From: Chromera velia
Lineage: Eukaryota; Sar; Chromeraceae
Length of the DNA: 64,000 nt
Reading direction: 5' to 3'
Assembly: GCA_018398765.1 (NCBI GenBank)
Contig: JAHBMJ010003566.1
Span: 25,824-89,823, forward strand
The number at the start of each line of letters is the position of its first letter. The first letter of the stretch is position 1. Positions 39,301 through 50,600 of this stretch are shown here, one piece after another. Position numbers and translations under genes: made by a program. The notes beneath the pieces were generated by a model. That model was not told the origin of the DNA, did not search any database, and saw only the letters and a list, made by a program, of their open reading frames with translations.

Positions 39301-41663
39301 TTGTGCGAGCGTGTCTAAAAATGCACGCGCCTCCTCTCCTTCAATCCCGCCCGCATCAAGGACAGCGTGCAGAACCGCAGCCTTTCCCCCCTCACCCTCC
39401 CACTGGGCCTTCAAGCCATCATCGAGAACAGACTGCAGACAGGCACAGAGGCAGGGAAAGAAGTGAATGAGTAAGTCAAGCTCCGTCTTCCTTTCTGTGC
39501 GCTTTACAAGGACTTCACGAATTCGGAAAATCCAAATTCAACATTCGACCAAACGAACTGATCAGATCTACCAGCGAGCACATCAGCAGTTGCAGTGAAG
39601 AGGACAGACGGAGGGCCAAATTTCAAAAAGGCACACACCCTCCTCTCCTCACAGCTCTCTCTCTCTCCCCCTCTCTTTTTCGCTCTCAACGGGGGGAGTC
39701 GGGAAGGCGATCGAAAACAAACGAAAAGAACATACGCCCTCCCCCTCATCGAACAGCTTCCCTTTTTCTGAAAAAGAGAGAGAGAGAGAGAGTATGTGTG
39801 TGTGTGTGTGTGTTCGCAATTGTTAACTTTCTCCATCCATCCGACACCCTCCCTCCCTCCCTCCCTCCCTCCCTCCTGAATGTGCAAAGGGAGGCAAACA
39901 GGTTGGCTCACAGACTTACCCCCTTCAACAGAGAAGACGCCCGTCGGTCTCGATGAGAAGAAAAAATACTAACCCCAGTTGCCCCCTCTGACGTTACAGT
40001 CTGCAGACAACCAGTTAGAAAGAGAGGCAGGCACAAGACACAAATTCGTCTTTCTTGATGCTCACAAAAAAGGGAGAGAGCAGGGCAGGAGAGGATCCCA
40101 TAAAGAGAAACAATTTCAACGGGGGGCGGTCAGAGAGAACGGTGGACAGAGACCAATGCATTGATTGTAGTTGGTGTCCGTCTGTCTGTCTGTCTGTCTG
40201 TCTGTTCACCTGAAAACGCAAAAAAGAAAAGAGGCACGCATCCTTACCAGTCTACTTCTCCCGTATGAGGATATCCTCTCTTCTCCGGACGATGCCGCCC
40301 TGCTGTCCCCCTTTTCCCTCCGTGCCCCTCCTCGTAATGACGGAAAATTCCCAATAAATCCTGAGAGGAGAGGAGGGAAGTGGCGCACAACAACACACAA
40401 GCGTTTCCGTGGAGAACAAAGACACCGAAATCCGAAATTCATCCCGCACCCATGGCAGATGACCAGCCAGCCCTTCGGAGACTTCACAGGAAGGGAAGAA
40501 AAGCCAATCAATGGAGGGTGCTTGCATCGCACGGTAGGTACATGAAGGAAGATCATGAAATGAGGCAGGCAAGACGAGGCAGGACCCAAAGAGACGCGCG
40601 CCTTCCGTAATGGCTGAAACAAACAAAGAAGAAAGAAAAAGCATGACCGTTGGAGGAGGGGGATATGGTGGAAGAGGGAGAAGCAAGGGATCAAAAGCTG
40701 CCAAACAGGAAAGCAGACACGCACGAACGAAGACAGGCAGAAAGACAGGAAGGCAGACAGGCAGGCAGACAGGCTGCATATTTCTTCTTGCAGACAGGCA
40801 GGCAGGCGGACAGACAGGCAAGAAAAGGGAGTGCGGCGAGGGGACAAACACAAAAGATAGAGGACACGAGAAGGAGGGGGGTGGAGAGGTGCGCAAAGAG
40901 AAACTGGACAGCGAAGAAAGAGACCAGACCAGGAAGGAGAGGCCGTTGAAAGAGAAGCTACGGAGAAGGCGAACGCGGTCGGTGGAGCAAGGAGACGGAG
41001 GCAGACAGAAAGTCGAACAGCAGACTGGGGGACAGACACAGAAACGTGTGCGCAACGAAAAAGGAGACGGTAGCACTTAGAGGACAACGAACAGAGGAGG
41101 GCACGCACAGAAAGGGCCGGAAGGCATGGCAGGGGAGCACGAGAAGACAAACAGATGAAGCGGAAGCACCCAAACGAAAGAAGGGGTACCCGTCATTCGT
41201 TTCCAAAGTTCGTTTATTTTCTGTCTCTTCCAATCGTGTGTCTGGCTGTCTCTCTTTCCTTTCGGATTCTATCACATCACGATCAGATCAACAACCACAA
41301 CAATGGTCCCCTTTCTTTTTCGGGCTGCACTTCCTCTCCCATTTCCCCGCTTGCTGTGTCACACAAAGCAGGGCTGTGTCTCCCCCGCATTCTGTCACCG
41401 AAGGGAACGGAGTTCAGTCGGGAGGAGACGGGAAAACGTGAAGAAAAGAAACAGCGGGCGTTTTGCTCTTGAAAAGAGGAGACAGTTCATTGCAACAGCT
41501 CTGCTGGGTAGTGGTAGACCCCAAGTATCAAGCACAACACATTTGGATGGAACACAGATGGACATACAAGAAGCTGACCTGCAAGACCATCGCCAACAAC
41601 ACCTTGCCAAGAAAGGCAGGCTGAGACTACCACGGTGCACCAAAGAGTTGACCTTCCTCCCAT
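6446..41663 (-). CDS. Giant 38-exon gene, about 6,628-residue acidic helical protein of unknown function
   Basis: I joined 38 exons whose donor and acceptor phases agree at all 37 junctions, giving 19,887 nt (6,629 codons with stop) and no internal stop. Exons, 5' to 3': 41663-41579, 40360-40248, 40000-39920, 39432-38335, 37879-37637, 37156-36713, 36075-31568, 31161-31044, 30606-30380, 29894-29750, 29370-28482, 28096-27948, 27436-27228, 26741-26648, 26017-25981, 25875-25666, 25399-25222, 24749-24137, 23655-23152, 22780-22598, 22185-19997, 19676-19416, 19028-18537, 18216-18015, 17731-17621, 17360-17250, 16932-16730, 16311-16179, 15729-14609, 14129-13177, 12854-11671, 11385-11272, 10844-9687, 9322-8547, 8131-7918, 7700-7544, 7244-7193, 6773-6446. 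The protein is rich in Glu, Asp, Lys and Arg and predicted largely helical. Apart from the N-terminal signal I see no membrane segment, and I recognise no enzyme motif. The first two exons are less certain than the rest. One gene is preferred over several because the frame never closes and no internal promoter or terminal exon is apparent. Confidence 0.75.
16179..23655 (-). other. Giant gene exons 19-28: coiled-coil-rich middle
   Basis: These exons encode about residues 3148-4610. Exon 21 (22185-19997, 2.2 kb) is the most ordered part of the protein, with amphipathic helices, conserved-looking aromatic residues and little simple sequence. Exons 19, 20 and 22-28 are shorter. Exons 25 and 26 are each exactly 111 nt with phase-0 borders. 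Exon 28 (133 nt) is open in only one frame, around KDDAEIVEWIHQQFQ, and that is the frame its neighbours require. No family is recognised; the content suggests a scaffold or assembly role, which is inference. Confidence 0.75.
24137..31161 (-). other. Giant gene exons 8-18: cluster of short exons including a 37-nt microexon
   Basis: Eleven exons encode about residues 2191-3147. Exon 11 (889 nt) ends in a Glu/Ala-rich tract and then SRFEKFKMDPINRWRFD. Exon 13 holds an aromatic-acidic stretch PDWDIGWGDFEDEIGIG. Exon 15 is only 37 nt (26017-25981, LVPLYAYDLNFQ) but fits both neighbours in phase. Exon 18 carries HYESWDEYIQRRVAENEY and the acidic segment before PFFE. Junction phases are mixed (0, 1 and 2), and matching them by eye strongly constrains the model. 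No catalytic motif is visible. Confidence 0.75.
31568..36075 (-). other. Giant gene exon 7: single 4.5-kb exon, acidic and disordered
   Basis: This one exon encodes about 1,500 residues (roughly 689-2190). It begins with a predicted coiled coil (DFKKEKEKIKEFDRRQAEDE). It then alternates helical charged blocks with nearly pure Glu/Asp/Gly tracts, near 35.4-35.7 kb, 33.8-34.0 kb and 32.2-32.7 kb. Near 33.69-33.76 kb a segment with MGMGFSWDQAQKMM resembles a ubiquitin-associated (UBA) helix-loop pattern, where a Met-Gly-Phe turn is typical. It is short and unsupported by anything else. A short Gly run lies near 33.24 kb. The exon leaves in phase 2 through a GTCAGTCAGTCAG donor. Confidence 0.75.
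36713..39432 (-). other. Giant gene exons 4-6: charged N-terminal region
   Basis: These exons cover about residues 94-688. Exon 4 (366 codons) is Glu/Ala/Lys-rich, with long predicted helices around EYAAEEAAEEIALEMERAEW. Exon 5 carries an aromatic cluster DQDYWESWNPARLSL, a type that returns in distant exons. Exon 6 contains an acidic patch around DDDLGFTDDEE and ends with YETLDELEV. All junctions are phase 0. The donors are GTCCGTCCGTCC (exon 4), GTGGGTCAG (exon 5) and a six-unit GTCAGTCA array (exon 6). I recognise no domain family. Confidence 0.75.
40248..41663 (-). other. Giant gene exons 1-2: putative bipartite plastid-targeting leader
   Basis: Exon 1 (41663-41579) starts at an ATG in an ACCATGG context. 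It encodes a short basic start (GGR) and a hydrophobic core around LWCTVVVSACLSW, a good signal peptide, ending GDGLA in phase 1. Exon 2 (40360-40248) has a strong pyrimidine tract and CAG acceptor. It restores the frame and opens with GFIGNFPSLRGGARR, then continues Ser/Arg-rich. A signal peptide followed by an early Phe and a basic stretch is the known layout of complex-plastid presequences. The 1,217-bp first intron is long for this gene, and the link is inferred from phase and signal quality alone. The alternative is an unrecognised upstream start nearer exon 3. Confidence 0.55.
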
Positions 41664-42636
41664 GGTCACTCACACAAGCACGGGAGGAAAATACGAAGAA
41701 AAATTTCCTGTCCACGCAGTAGGAAAAAAAGGATCAAAAATGACAGGACCCAACTTCACCAGGCTTTCCAAACGCCTGCAAAGACCCAGTTCCCTCTTCG
41801 CTCCGCGAGTCCTCCACGGAGACAAGAAAAACTCGCCCCTTCAGTAAGTCTTCTATACGCAGAAAGAAAGAGTGGAGGATGTCTCCGACTTTCAAATGGC
41901 GAACACCCTCCGCAGGTATACACGTAATTGTCTGCGAAGGGTCCTGTCTGTTCCAGCAGAACACAACCGCTGGACGATCCTAATTTGGTGTCTCTTTGTG
42001 CCAGCTGGGGAAGGATTAGGCTAGGACGTGTTGTGTTGGTTGGCGCGAGACACACACCCTGTCGCGAGGAGAGCCGGCTGGCACATCCGAAATGAGAAGA
42101 TCGCATGTAGTGAGTTCCCAGTCCGCCCTCACTCCACATCTGGGAAAATTTGCCGTATACTCAGGTTTTGAGCGCTTATGCACCTTTTTGCTCAGCAAAA
42201 TATTGCATGGGCCTCTTTTCCTTTGCGGAGCTGCCATCGTCCGTCTCGAATTCAGCCGTTGCGAGGCGAGGCGCACGCGCGGCTCCTCGGCGTCGGATAA
42301 AAAAAAAAAAATGCGAGACGCTCATACGGATCACGCAATTGAAGAGCATCCTGCAGTCTAGATTCTGTGTTTCCTAGAGGGCTCCCATAGGGCTCCCCAA
42401 TATCCCCCAGTGTCACATACCAGCAGGAGCGTTAGTGCTTGAATGACTGAGCATCATGCGGCACTTCAATAGATTGCAGTGAATTTGTTCGGTCGGTTTT
42501 GAGACGGTTGCATGCCGAGAGCTCGGTCTGCATGTCTCGGAGACGCGTTGCTCTGTCTCCTTCTTAGCCTCACACCAAACAAAGGGAAGGTAGGATCGCT
42601 TTGCTGCTCTCTCTTCGATCTGCTTCACAACATACA
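41664..42636. promoter_or_regulatory. Divergent (head-to-head) promoter region
   Basis: The 973 bp between the two start codons must hold both promoters and 5' UTRs if the models are right. No clear TATA box is placed with confidence. An A-run at about 42299-42310 and several short dyads occur. Small open frames on both strands here have no coding character that I trust. A shared region suggests co-expression of the two putative plastid proteins. Confidence 0.5.
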
Positions 42637-43767
42637 ATGGCTTCCATGTTTTTTGTTTTTGTTGCCGCGCTCAGCATCTTTCATCTGCTCGTGGGGGCTT
42701 TCGTTGTCCCTTTGCCAAGTGACTCAGCCGCCGGGCCGTCAGAATTTCTTTTTCGCCCATCGAAGGAGACGGGAAAGGGAAGCTCGACTGTGTTGCACGC
42801 GGGTTATTCAAGGGGCAGAAAGAGGCTCCAGAATGAATACCGAGAAGCTGCCGGGGGTGAGGACGGCTTCAATGCTCTGTTGGAGAGCATTAAGACGGTG
42901 AAGGTGCAGGGGGGTGGAGCTGCTTCCTCCATGTCAGGAGGGGATGTCTACTCAAAACGCCGAGAAGAAAGGGCTTGGGGCGTGAAGTCCGCGAAGAGGA
43001 TAGGGAAGGCTGCGGGGCGCGGGAGCTCAGGGAAAGTTCGGAATCATTCGATCTTCACGAACGCGAAGGACCCCTTCGCACTGGACGACCCGGTCCTGGA
43101 TGCAGAGAGGGGGGATGGCTTTGGAGGAAACTATGGAGACGGTGGTTTGTATGGGGACGGGAGGAAATCAAGAGGCTCCCGAGAGTCCGATTCTGCTTTC
43201 TTCGACAACCCCGACGACGCCTGGCGACAGGACAGGGAGAAAAGGGGGGGGAGGGACGACGGACGAGAAGGGTGGGGGGAGAGAGAGACTGGCGGGAGGT
43301 TTAGTAGAACGGGAGATAGAGAGTCACGGGGTGCCAACAAACGGAGTGAGAGAGACAGACGAGATGGGGCATCATTTGGCAGAGATAGAGAAAGGGAAAG
43401 AAGGCAGTGGGATGAGAGAGAGAGCTTCGACAGAGAGGAGGAGTCGGGTCCCCTCTTTCCTTCCTCTTCACGTCAACGGAAACCGATCCCCTCTCTTCGC
43501 TCACCCAGAGACAGAAGCGGAAGGGGAGATGCAGATTTTGAGGAGAAGGGAAGAGACAGGATGGGTTCACCGCAGAGGCAAAGAGAGAGAAGTTTTTCGG
43601 GGGATTTCGATTGGCTTGAGGGAGATGGGGGGGACAGAAAATCCTCTCGGAGGGGAGAAGGGGGGGTATCCTATTGGAAAGGAGAGAGAGCAGGATACGA
43701 TGACTTTGTGCCGGCACAATTGAATACCATGCTCTCGCATGCAGCCTCACATGAAGAGTTGATGACG
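42637..43767 (+). other. Exon 1: signal peptide, Phe-containing transit start and RG/RD-rich linker
   Basis: The ATG lies in an ACAATGG context. The product begins with a hydrophobic core (MFFVFVAALSIFHLLVG) and then AFVVPLPS, close to the A-F-x-P signature of red-lineage complex plastid presequences. Next come basic Ser-rich residues, then a long stretch of Arg, Asp, Gly and Ser (RDD, RERE, GGR repeats), likely disordered and RNA-binding. The donor is GTCGGTCGG in phase 0, followed by an intron full of CT and CCTT microsatellite. Confidence 0.75.
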
Positions 43768-46700
43768 GTCGGTCGGTCTCTCTCTCTCTCTCTCTCTCAC
43801 TCTGGGGCCTGTATTCCATGTTTCTGATGGCCTCTTCCATGTCCCTGTTGCCTTTTACTTTTTCGAATTTGTGTGGCCTGCTTGGCTTTAAATGATGTCA
43901 GCTTTGTCTTTCTTTTCCTTCTTTCTGCTTTTTTTTTTCTCTCTTCCTTCCTCCTTTCCTTCCTTTTTTCCTTCCTTCCTTGCTTCCTCCCTTCCTTCCT
44001 TCTTTCCTTCCTATCATCCATCCATACAAATATCCTTCTTCTGCTTCAAGCCAACTGTGTGAAGCTCTGTACACGAGTGTGTTGCATGAAGATGAAGAGC
44101 TCAGCTGAATGCTCACTCACAATTCTGTATGCAGCTTTTGGATCGGCACATGGAGAAATTCGACTACAAGAACTACTTCACAGCTCTCCAGAGACTCGGG
44201 AAGGTGGGGGGGAAGAAACTGAATGGACGGGAGTCGAGTTCAAATGTCACCGTCTCCCGTCTCCTCGAGAAAGTGGAAGCAGCGGTGGACTCGAAGCCCA
44301 TCCTCGCACCCTTCCATGCCGCCTCGGCCTGCTGGGCACTCGGCAAGCTTCGGATCTTTCGGGCCTCTCTTCTGCTGAAGGTGAGGGGGCCGGGAGGAGC
44401 AGGGGGGGGAAGAAGGAGCAGAGTGAATTGAACGTTTCATTTCCCTCCTTGATTGTTGCGTTCGCGGCTCACTGTCCAGTCATTGATCCGTGAGTTCTTT
44501 CGCTTTGTCTCGTTCTGTTTACCTTCTCACTTCTTTCCCCTTTTTCTCTTTCTTTCACTCTTTGATTCATTCATTCATTTATTCATTCATTCTCTTTCTC
44601 TCTGCCCACTTCCGCCTTCTACCAGATCTCAAGAAATCTGCTTTTGCCCACTGATTGCATCACTTTTTGTCCGTCCACTGTGCGCATGTGCAGATTTCGG
44701 AAAAGATGAGCGGCCCCACGGCAAAGGATCAGATGAAGGCCACGGACGTCGCGCAGATCGCTCACGGAATTGCCAGAATGTCCGAGGCTGCAGGGGGTGA
44801 ACAGTGGGCCTCTTTTCTCTCTACGGGGGGCGCCTCTTCTCTCGAGACTCTCTTCGCAACGCTCCAAGAAAGGTTCCTGCAGACGCTCAAGCAGCAAGGC
44901 TCTGCCGCACCCCCCTCTCAGAAAGATCTCTCGCTTTTCCTCTGGTCGCTGGCGAAACTTGGGGGGGGGATCGCAAAGAACCAACAAGAGATGATGGAGG
45001 CAGCAGCGCAGGTGAGTGTGTGGGGAGTTCAGGAGACTTCTCCGCAAAGATGTCCATGCACGCACCCGTACCATCCAGAAGGAAAGTCTCGATCGAATCT
45101 GTTGTCGACGGAGGGGGGCAGGCAGACTTGGGGGAGTGAAGGTCATGCAGGCAGGCTTCAGGAAGAATAAATGGACTGATGGTGACAGCAAACGACGCAG
45201 AACAAATCGGCGAGTCTGCTGGGTGTCTCAAAATCTCTGCTGACTGCCGTGCCAGTCTTTCTCATTCTGCATTCGAATTAATTCTGTTTTTGCAGGTTTG
45301 GAGTTCCGGAATTCCTTTGGGCAAGGAGAAGGAGGGAAAGTCAATTGATGTTGACATGTCCACCGTCATGTGGGCTTTCGCAAAGGTTCGTCTTTCTACT
45401 GGCCTCCCTTTTGTTTTCTGCCAGGCAAAAGCATCGTCTCCCATCGGCTGTGTCCTTCCCCCGACTTCCATGTCTCTCTCTTGTTGCTTGTTTTCTTGGC
45501 ATCCAAGCAAAAATCCACAAATCCGCAAAGAGGGTCGAATCTTTTTCCGATGAGCAAATCATACGGGCCCCGCAGGTCCTTCTCTGAACAAGTCAATGCA
45601 TCCATGCGTTGTACTTCCCGGATAGTACTTTGGGACCTCTTCGTATCTTCTCCCGTCCCTCCAAGGCACCACACCTCATCGACGCATTCAATCTGTCTGT
45701 CTGTCTGTGAATTTTTGCAGTCTGGGGCTCTTACTGAGGGGCGCGCGTCTCCCGCTCTTCTTTCATGCGTGCGTCAGATCGCCAACCAGGCTCAGGAAGT
45801 CTGGGGGCAGGGGAAGCTGCCTCTGCGTGCGCTGTCGAACCTCCTTTGGTCTTTCGCTCAGGCCCCCGAGGGGACGCTCTCGATGGAATTCTGGGGGAGC
45901 GCCCGGGGAGCTCTTCTTGATATCCTGGAGTCTTCTGACCCTTCAGACATCCAGCCTCTGTCCCTGGCTACTTGTTTCCTTGCCATCCCAAACCCCAACA
46001 CACACACAGCCACCCAATCCCCAAAGAGTAAGCAGCCGCAGAGTGAGAAGGGCGATGAAGAGAATGAGGAAGCAGCAGCGCGAGAGAGGCAGAGTCAGAA
46101 GGCTGCCCGTGTCCGCATTTCGATTCTTCACGAAGAGGTGGTCCAGAAAGGTCTGGAGGTGGCTATCGAAATTCTCACTGGAAGAAAACCAGAGAGAGAG
46201 GGGGAATACGGCGAAGGAATGGAGGAGAACTCAAGGGGTCGAGGCATGCGACAGCGACACAAAAAGATCACCGCGCGCCCGCTACACAGATTGGAACCTT
46301 CTCTGATTGCTGAGATGCTCAGAGCATTTGCATCCGCCGCAGGTGGGTGCCTTCTTTTTTCAGTGTTTGGCGTCTACACTTGGGTGCGTTGTTTTTTTTT
46401 ACTGCGAACAGTCCATGCCTCCTTTACGGTTGTTGTTGTTGTTTTCCTTCCTTAAGGAAGCGTTCAATCTGAGCGAGTCAGTCCCTTGTTCCTTCATGTG
46501 TTCAAGAGACTGACTTGTTCATTGTCAGTACCCTCTGCGAGGGAGTGACTGCCTCCTCGCTTTTTTTTTTCCGTTCCGCTGGAATGTATGTATGGGTGCA
46601 TCACTCGTGTGCGTGGGTGTGCCTGCAGGTGGTGACGCTGCGTCGTCAGGCAGCCGTCCTACTGTTCCGTTTCTGAAACAGTTCTTTCGGGCTGGTGCTG

Positions 46701-47649
46701 ATGAGGCAGCGCGTCTCCTTCCTGCAATGACCACAGCCCAGATGGTTTCATGCTGCCATTCTGTTGCTAGGGCGCTTGGGACTGAGGGGGGAGAGGGGGT
46801 GTTCGTTAGTTTTTGGAGTGCCGTTCTGAGAGAGATTCAAAAGTAAGTGTGTCAACCCCGTGTGCCCCTTCTGCAATCTTGTTTCTTTCTCCAACTTTAC
46901 TGTGTCAATTGAATGAATGGAAGTTTCGGCGCTCTGTCACTTGTTGCATTCTTCTGCATCGCAAGGTGTTTTCTCCCGACTTCCGGTCTCTCAGCTTTCC
47001 CTCTGCCTCTCCTTTATTGTGTCCTTCTCTTTCTCGGTTTATAGGCGTGTGAGAGAGTGTGTGTAATCTGATTGTCACAAGGGAGGCGTAGAGTCTTCGC
47101 GATCTCGTGCAGAACTTCGAAACCCCCTGCAGAACAGAATTCGGGTCGATTTGTTCTTTTTTTTTCCGATGTATGATTTTGTTCTCTCTCGCTCAATTGA
47201 TCCTTCCTTTTTCCTCCCTCCCTCCCTCCCTTCCCCCCTTCCTTCCTTCCTTCCTTACTTCATTCCTGCAGGAGAGGAGCAGACTCCCTCGGAGCGGACG
47301 ACCTTGCCATCTTCGTCTGGGCTCTCTCTGACGCCCAGCCTCAGGCAGCTCTCTCCCAATTTGGAGGACCCGGCCGGTCTCCTCTCGTGCCCATCGGGGA
47401 CGCCGTCAGAGGGGCGGAGAGAGAGAGAAAGGACCCGTGGAAGAAGGAGACCGGAAGTCCGGAGGAACTTGACGAGGAGACCGACGCAGAAGAGGAAATG
47501 GACTTCCTTTCTACGCTTTGTAGACACGCTACTGTCAGGGCGTCAAGCAGAGAGCTGAGCCCCAAGCACACGGCAATGCTGATTCGTGCCTTCGCTGTTC
47601 TCCGCAAATCACGCGGAAACACCGCCTCCCTCGTATCGGTAGGTCTGCT

Positions 47650-47688
<39 letters not shown>

Positions 47689-50600
47689 GTTTTTTTCGGT
47701 TTTATTTGTCTTGTGCATGTATTCCGCATCATGAGGGGAAAAGGTACCAAGTCAAGGCATTCATTGTGTGGAAAAGTTTGACAGACAGCGCTGCTTTTCC
47801 TCTGTCCTCCCTCCAGTGGGTGAATGAGCCTTTTTACTTGCTTCTTTGGGTCTCTGCCAAGCTCCTCGTTCTCTCTCCCTTCTCTTTCTCCTCTCTCAAA
47901 GGATCTGTTCGTCGTCCCCTTGATTCCTTGGGAGGGGGGGAGGAAAGAGAAGAGAAGAGAAGAGGGCACAATGCGACTCAAAAAGAATCTGGGAAATTGA
48001 TCATGTTCTCATTCTTCTGCCTGTCTATCTGACTGTCTGCATGGATGGATGGACGGATGCAGAGGGCTCTGACTGCCTCAATCGAGAGACTGGAAGAATT
48101 TGACCCTCACGCCCTTGCCTCTCTGCTCTGGGCCCTCGCCAAGTTTCCCTTCGCACGCTCCCTGTGGTATTCGAAGATCTTCCCCTTCTTCAAGGGAGTC
48201 GCGGGCCTCATTGTCTCCAGGTACGAGGCAGCCAAGGGGGGGGACAAACCGGCAAGAAAATGGCTGAGATCCTTCTCCCCCCAGGCAACTGCGAATGTGA
48301 TCTGGGCCTTCGGGGCTAATTTGGTCACAGGCAGCGACGTTGTCGTGAAGCTGCTCACAAAGGAACTCGTAATTCCGCAACTGGACAGATTCTCCTACCA
48401 GGTCCGCAATGCTACTCGTGTATTGGCTTGGTGGCAGGTTGGCTTCTCAGAAGTGATTTTGAACTGCGGAAGGGAGTAGTTGTACTTTGATTGGTGGCCG
48501 TTCTTTTGTGTTCCCAAACGGGTTCAAAATTGTTCGACCGTGAATGGAAGGAGAAGAAAAGAGCGTGGCATTCTCGTCTCATCTTTCTCTCCTTCCCTCT
48601 CTTCCTCTTTCTTTCCGTGCGTGTGCGTGTTTCTGTGTCTGTGTGTGTATACCCTGCTGGCTTATATCTCTCTCGGGAAACTGTTTGCAGGCGCTGTGCG
48701 CGATTACCTGGGCCCTCGCGGCGGTGAAGCACGCTCCAGAGGCAGAGATGGCCGCCGTAGGGCAGTCACAGGGTCTGCTCCCTTCTGAGATTGCTCAGGG
48801 GGAGAAGAGAGCAGAGAAGCACAGGGAGAATCTGGCAGTGCTCGCGGGGAAAATAGGGGATCATGTGTGTGCCCGTCTGACTACGACGCTGTCCCTAGTT
48901 GAGGAGGGAAGAAAGGCAGGCAAGCGAATGGCTGCCTCCAGGCCTTTACAGGAGGTGGAGGTTGAGGACGTGATGCGTCTTGCGTCGTCACTCTCTCACG
49001 TAGGCGCATTGAAGGAAGACTTTTTTGAGAAGGCTGCAGCTGTCGTGAAGGCCAAGGCAAAGCAGGGTATCCGGATTAGAGCTCCTTTGGAAGAGGAATC
49101 CCTCGGACACGATCAAACGGATATCTGCATGGAGGTGAGTGCACACGACCGCTCTGGCTTTACTGTACCTTCTGCCGCAAGAGTGGAAAGGGAGAAGGGC
49201 AGAGGACGACGGAAACGGGAGACCAGAGGCAGAGGCAGAGGTATGATGGGTGAGGAGCCGAGGGTGCTTCGGCACCTCCGAGGAGGTCTGAGTGTGATCT
49301 ACAAGCCTCCAGGATGGACAGTGGAGACGTCTAGCGAGAGTTTCTTGAAACAGTTGTCGAAAGAGAGAGAGGAGGAGGGGTGGAGATTCTCTTCCCTAGG
49401 GGAGTGGCTTCAGAGAGGGGGGCTTGGGAAGGAATCCTCCATCGTGTCCCAACCGACGGTTTCTCACGGTGCCACTCATCGACTTGATTTGATGACCTCC
49501 GGTCAGTTCGTCAGTTTGGCAGTAAGTCAGTCAGGTTGATCTAAAGCGTGTCTGTCTTTCACTTCGTGCACGCCTCAGTCCACTTGGTTGCTTGTGTTTT
49601 GCGGCTTTCAACTCCTTTTTCTGCCCTTCTGCCTCTGTGCGGGCAATTCCTTGTTTGAATGACTGGCTCTGTGCATAGCGAGCTCGTGGTGTGAATAACT
49701 GAAGAAAAGAAATGCACTGGAGAACTTTTCTTTGCTTGGCAAGGCCTCTCTTGGCTTCTTGCTGACTTCGGTGATATGCCGAGACACTTGCACTGAACTC
49801 TTGGTGTGTTCTGTCGTGATTTGCAGGGCCTCTTTTGGTTGCGCGCTCGATGCCGGCCTGGCTCCATGGGCGGCTGCTCCACGATTCCCGGAGGGTCTGT
49901 CCTGTGTGTGCGTCAAGTGATAGTCTGCATGTTCTTTTGCCAGAAAGAGTGTTGGCACAGTGTGAAGTAGGGAAGGGCCGTGGAGAGTCTAGCAGGGAAA
50001 TAGTCTGCCCAGACTTCCTTACCCCTCGATCAGTCTTCCTTTGATTTGAGGGTCTGCGTGCGAGTTGATGCTGGGGTGTGTGGGGAGGCTGGTTACAGGA
50101 TCGGGGAGCCTGACTGTATGCTGTCAGCCTCTCAACGTACTTTCTCTTGCTTTTTATGTCCAGTCCTCTTTCAATTTGCAACAGTGTAGGTGTGAAAGGC
50201 TGCGGCGGCTTCTGGCTTGGCACGGGTGTAGGAGAATGGGCCGATGATACATAGGGCGTATTTATTTGAACGAAGAAATGGAAACAAAAGGCCGGTCTCT
50301 TTCTTTCTGGATATCCATGTGCATGTATGGATCCATTCATTCATTCTGCAGATTTCGAAGGAGTACGTCTGTCTGGTCAGGGGTGCCGTCCCTCAGGGAC
50401 CCCACGTGGAGACCTCCAGACTCTCCACAGAGAGAGACGCCAACAGCACCAGCCCACACGCGAGAGTGACGACTGTCGGGAGCCCCAAGGGAGTGGTCGG
50501 TCCCCTCTTTGTTTGTCTCAGAGGGGGGGGGAATTGGGAACACGAGTGTGTGGAAAGAGAAGAAGGCACATTCATTCATATCATTCCTTCAACTAGCAGC

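Noticed and set aside
40208-40611. Longer version of giant gene exon 2 starting at the acceptor near 40611
   Set aside because: It needs a phase-0 first exon, while the signal-peptide exon ends in phase 1. The acceptor at 40361 has a better pyrimidine tract and fits that phase.
43100-43723. Alternative plus-strand frame of 207 codons within exon 1 of the synthase gene
   Set aside because: It is a frame-shifted reading of the Arg/Asp/Gly-rich segment. The chosen frame starts with a signal peptide and joins exon 2 in phase.
49135-49240. Possible extra intron starting GTGAGT at 49135
   Set aside because: The donor is good but the acceptors near 49180 and later are weak, and the frame stays open through the Arg/Gly-rich segment. 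RNA data would be needed to choose.
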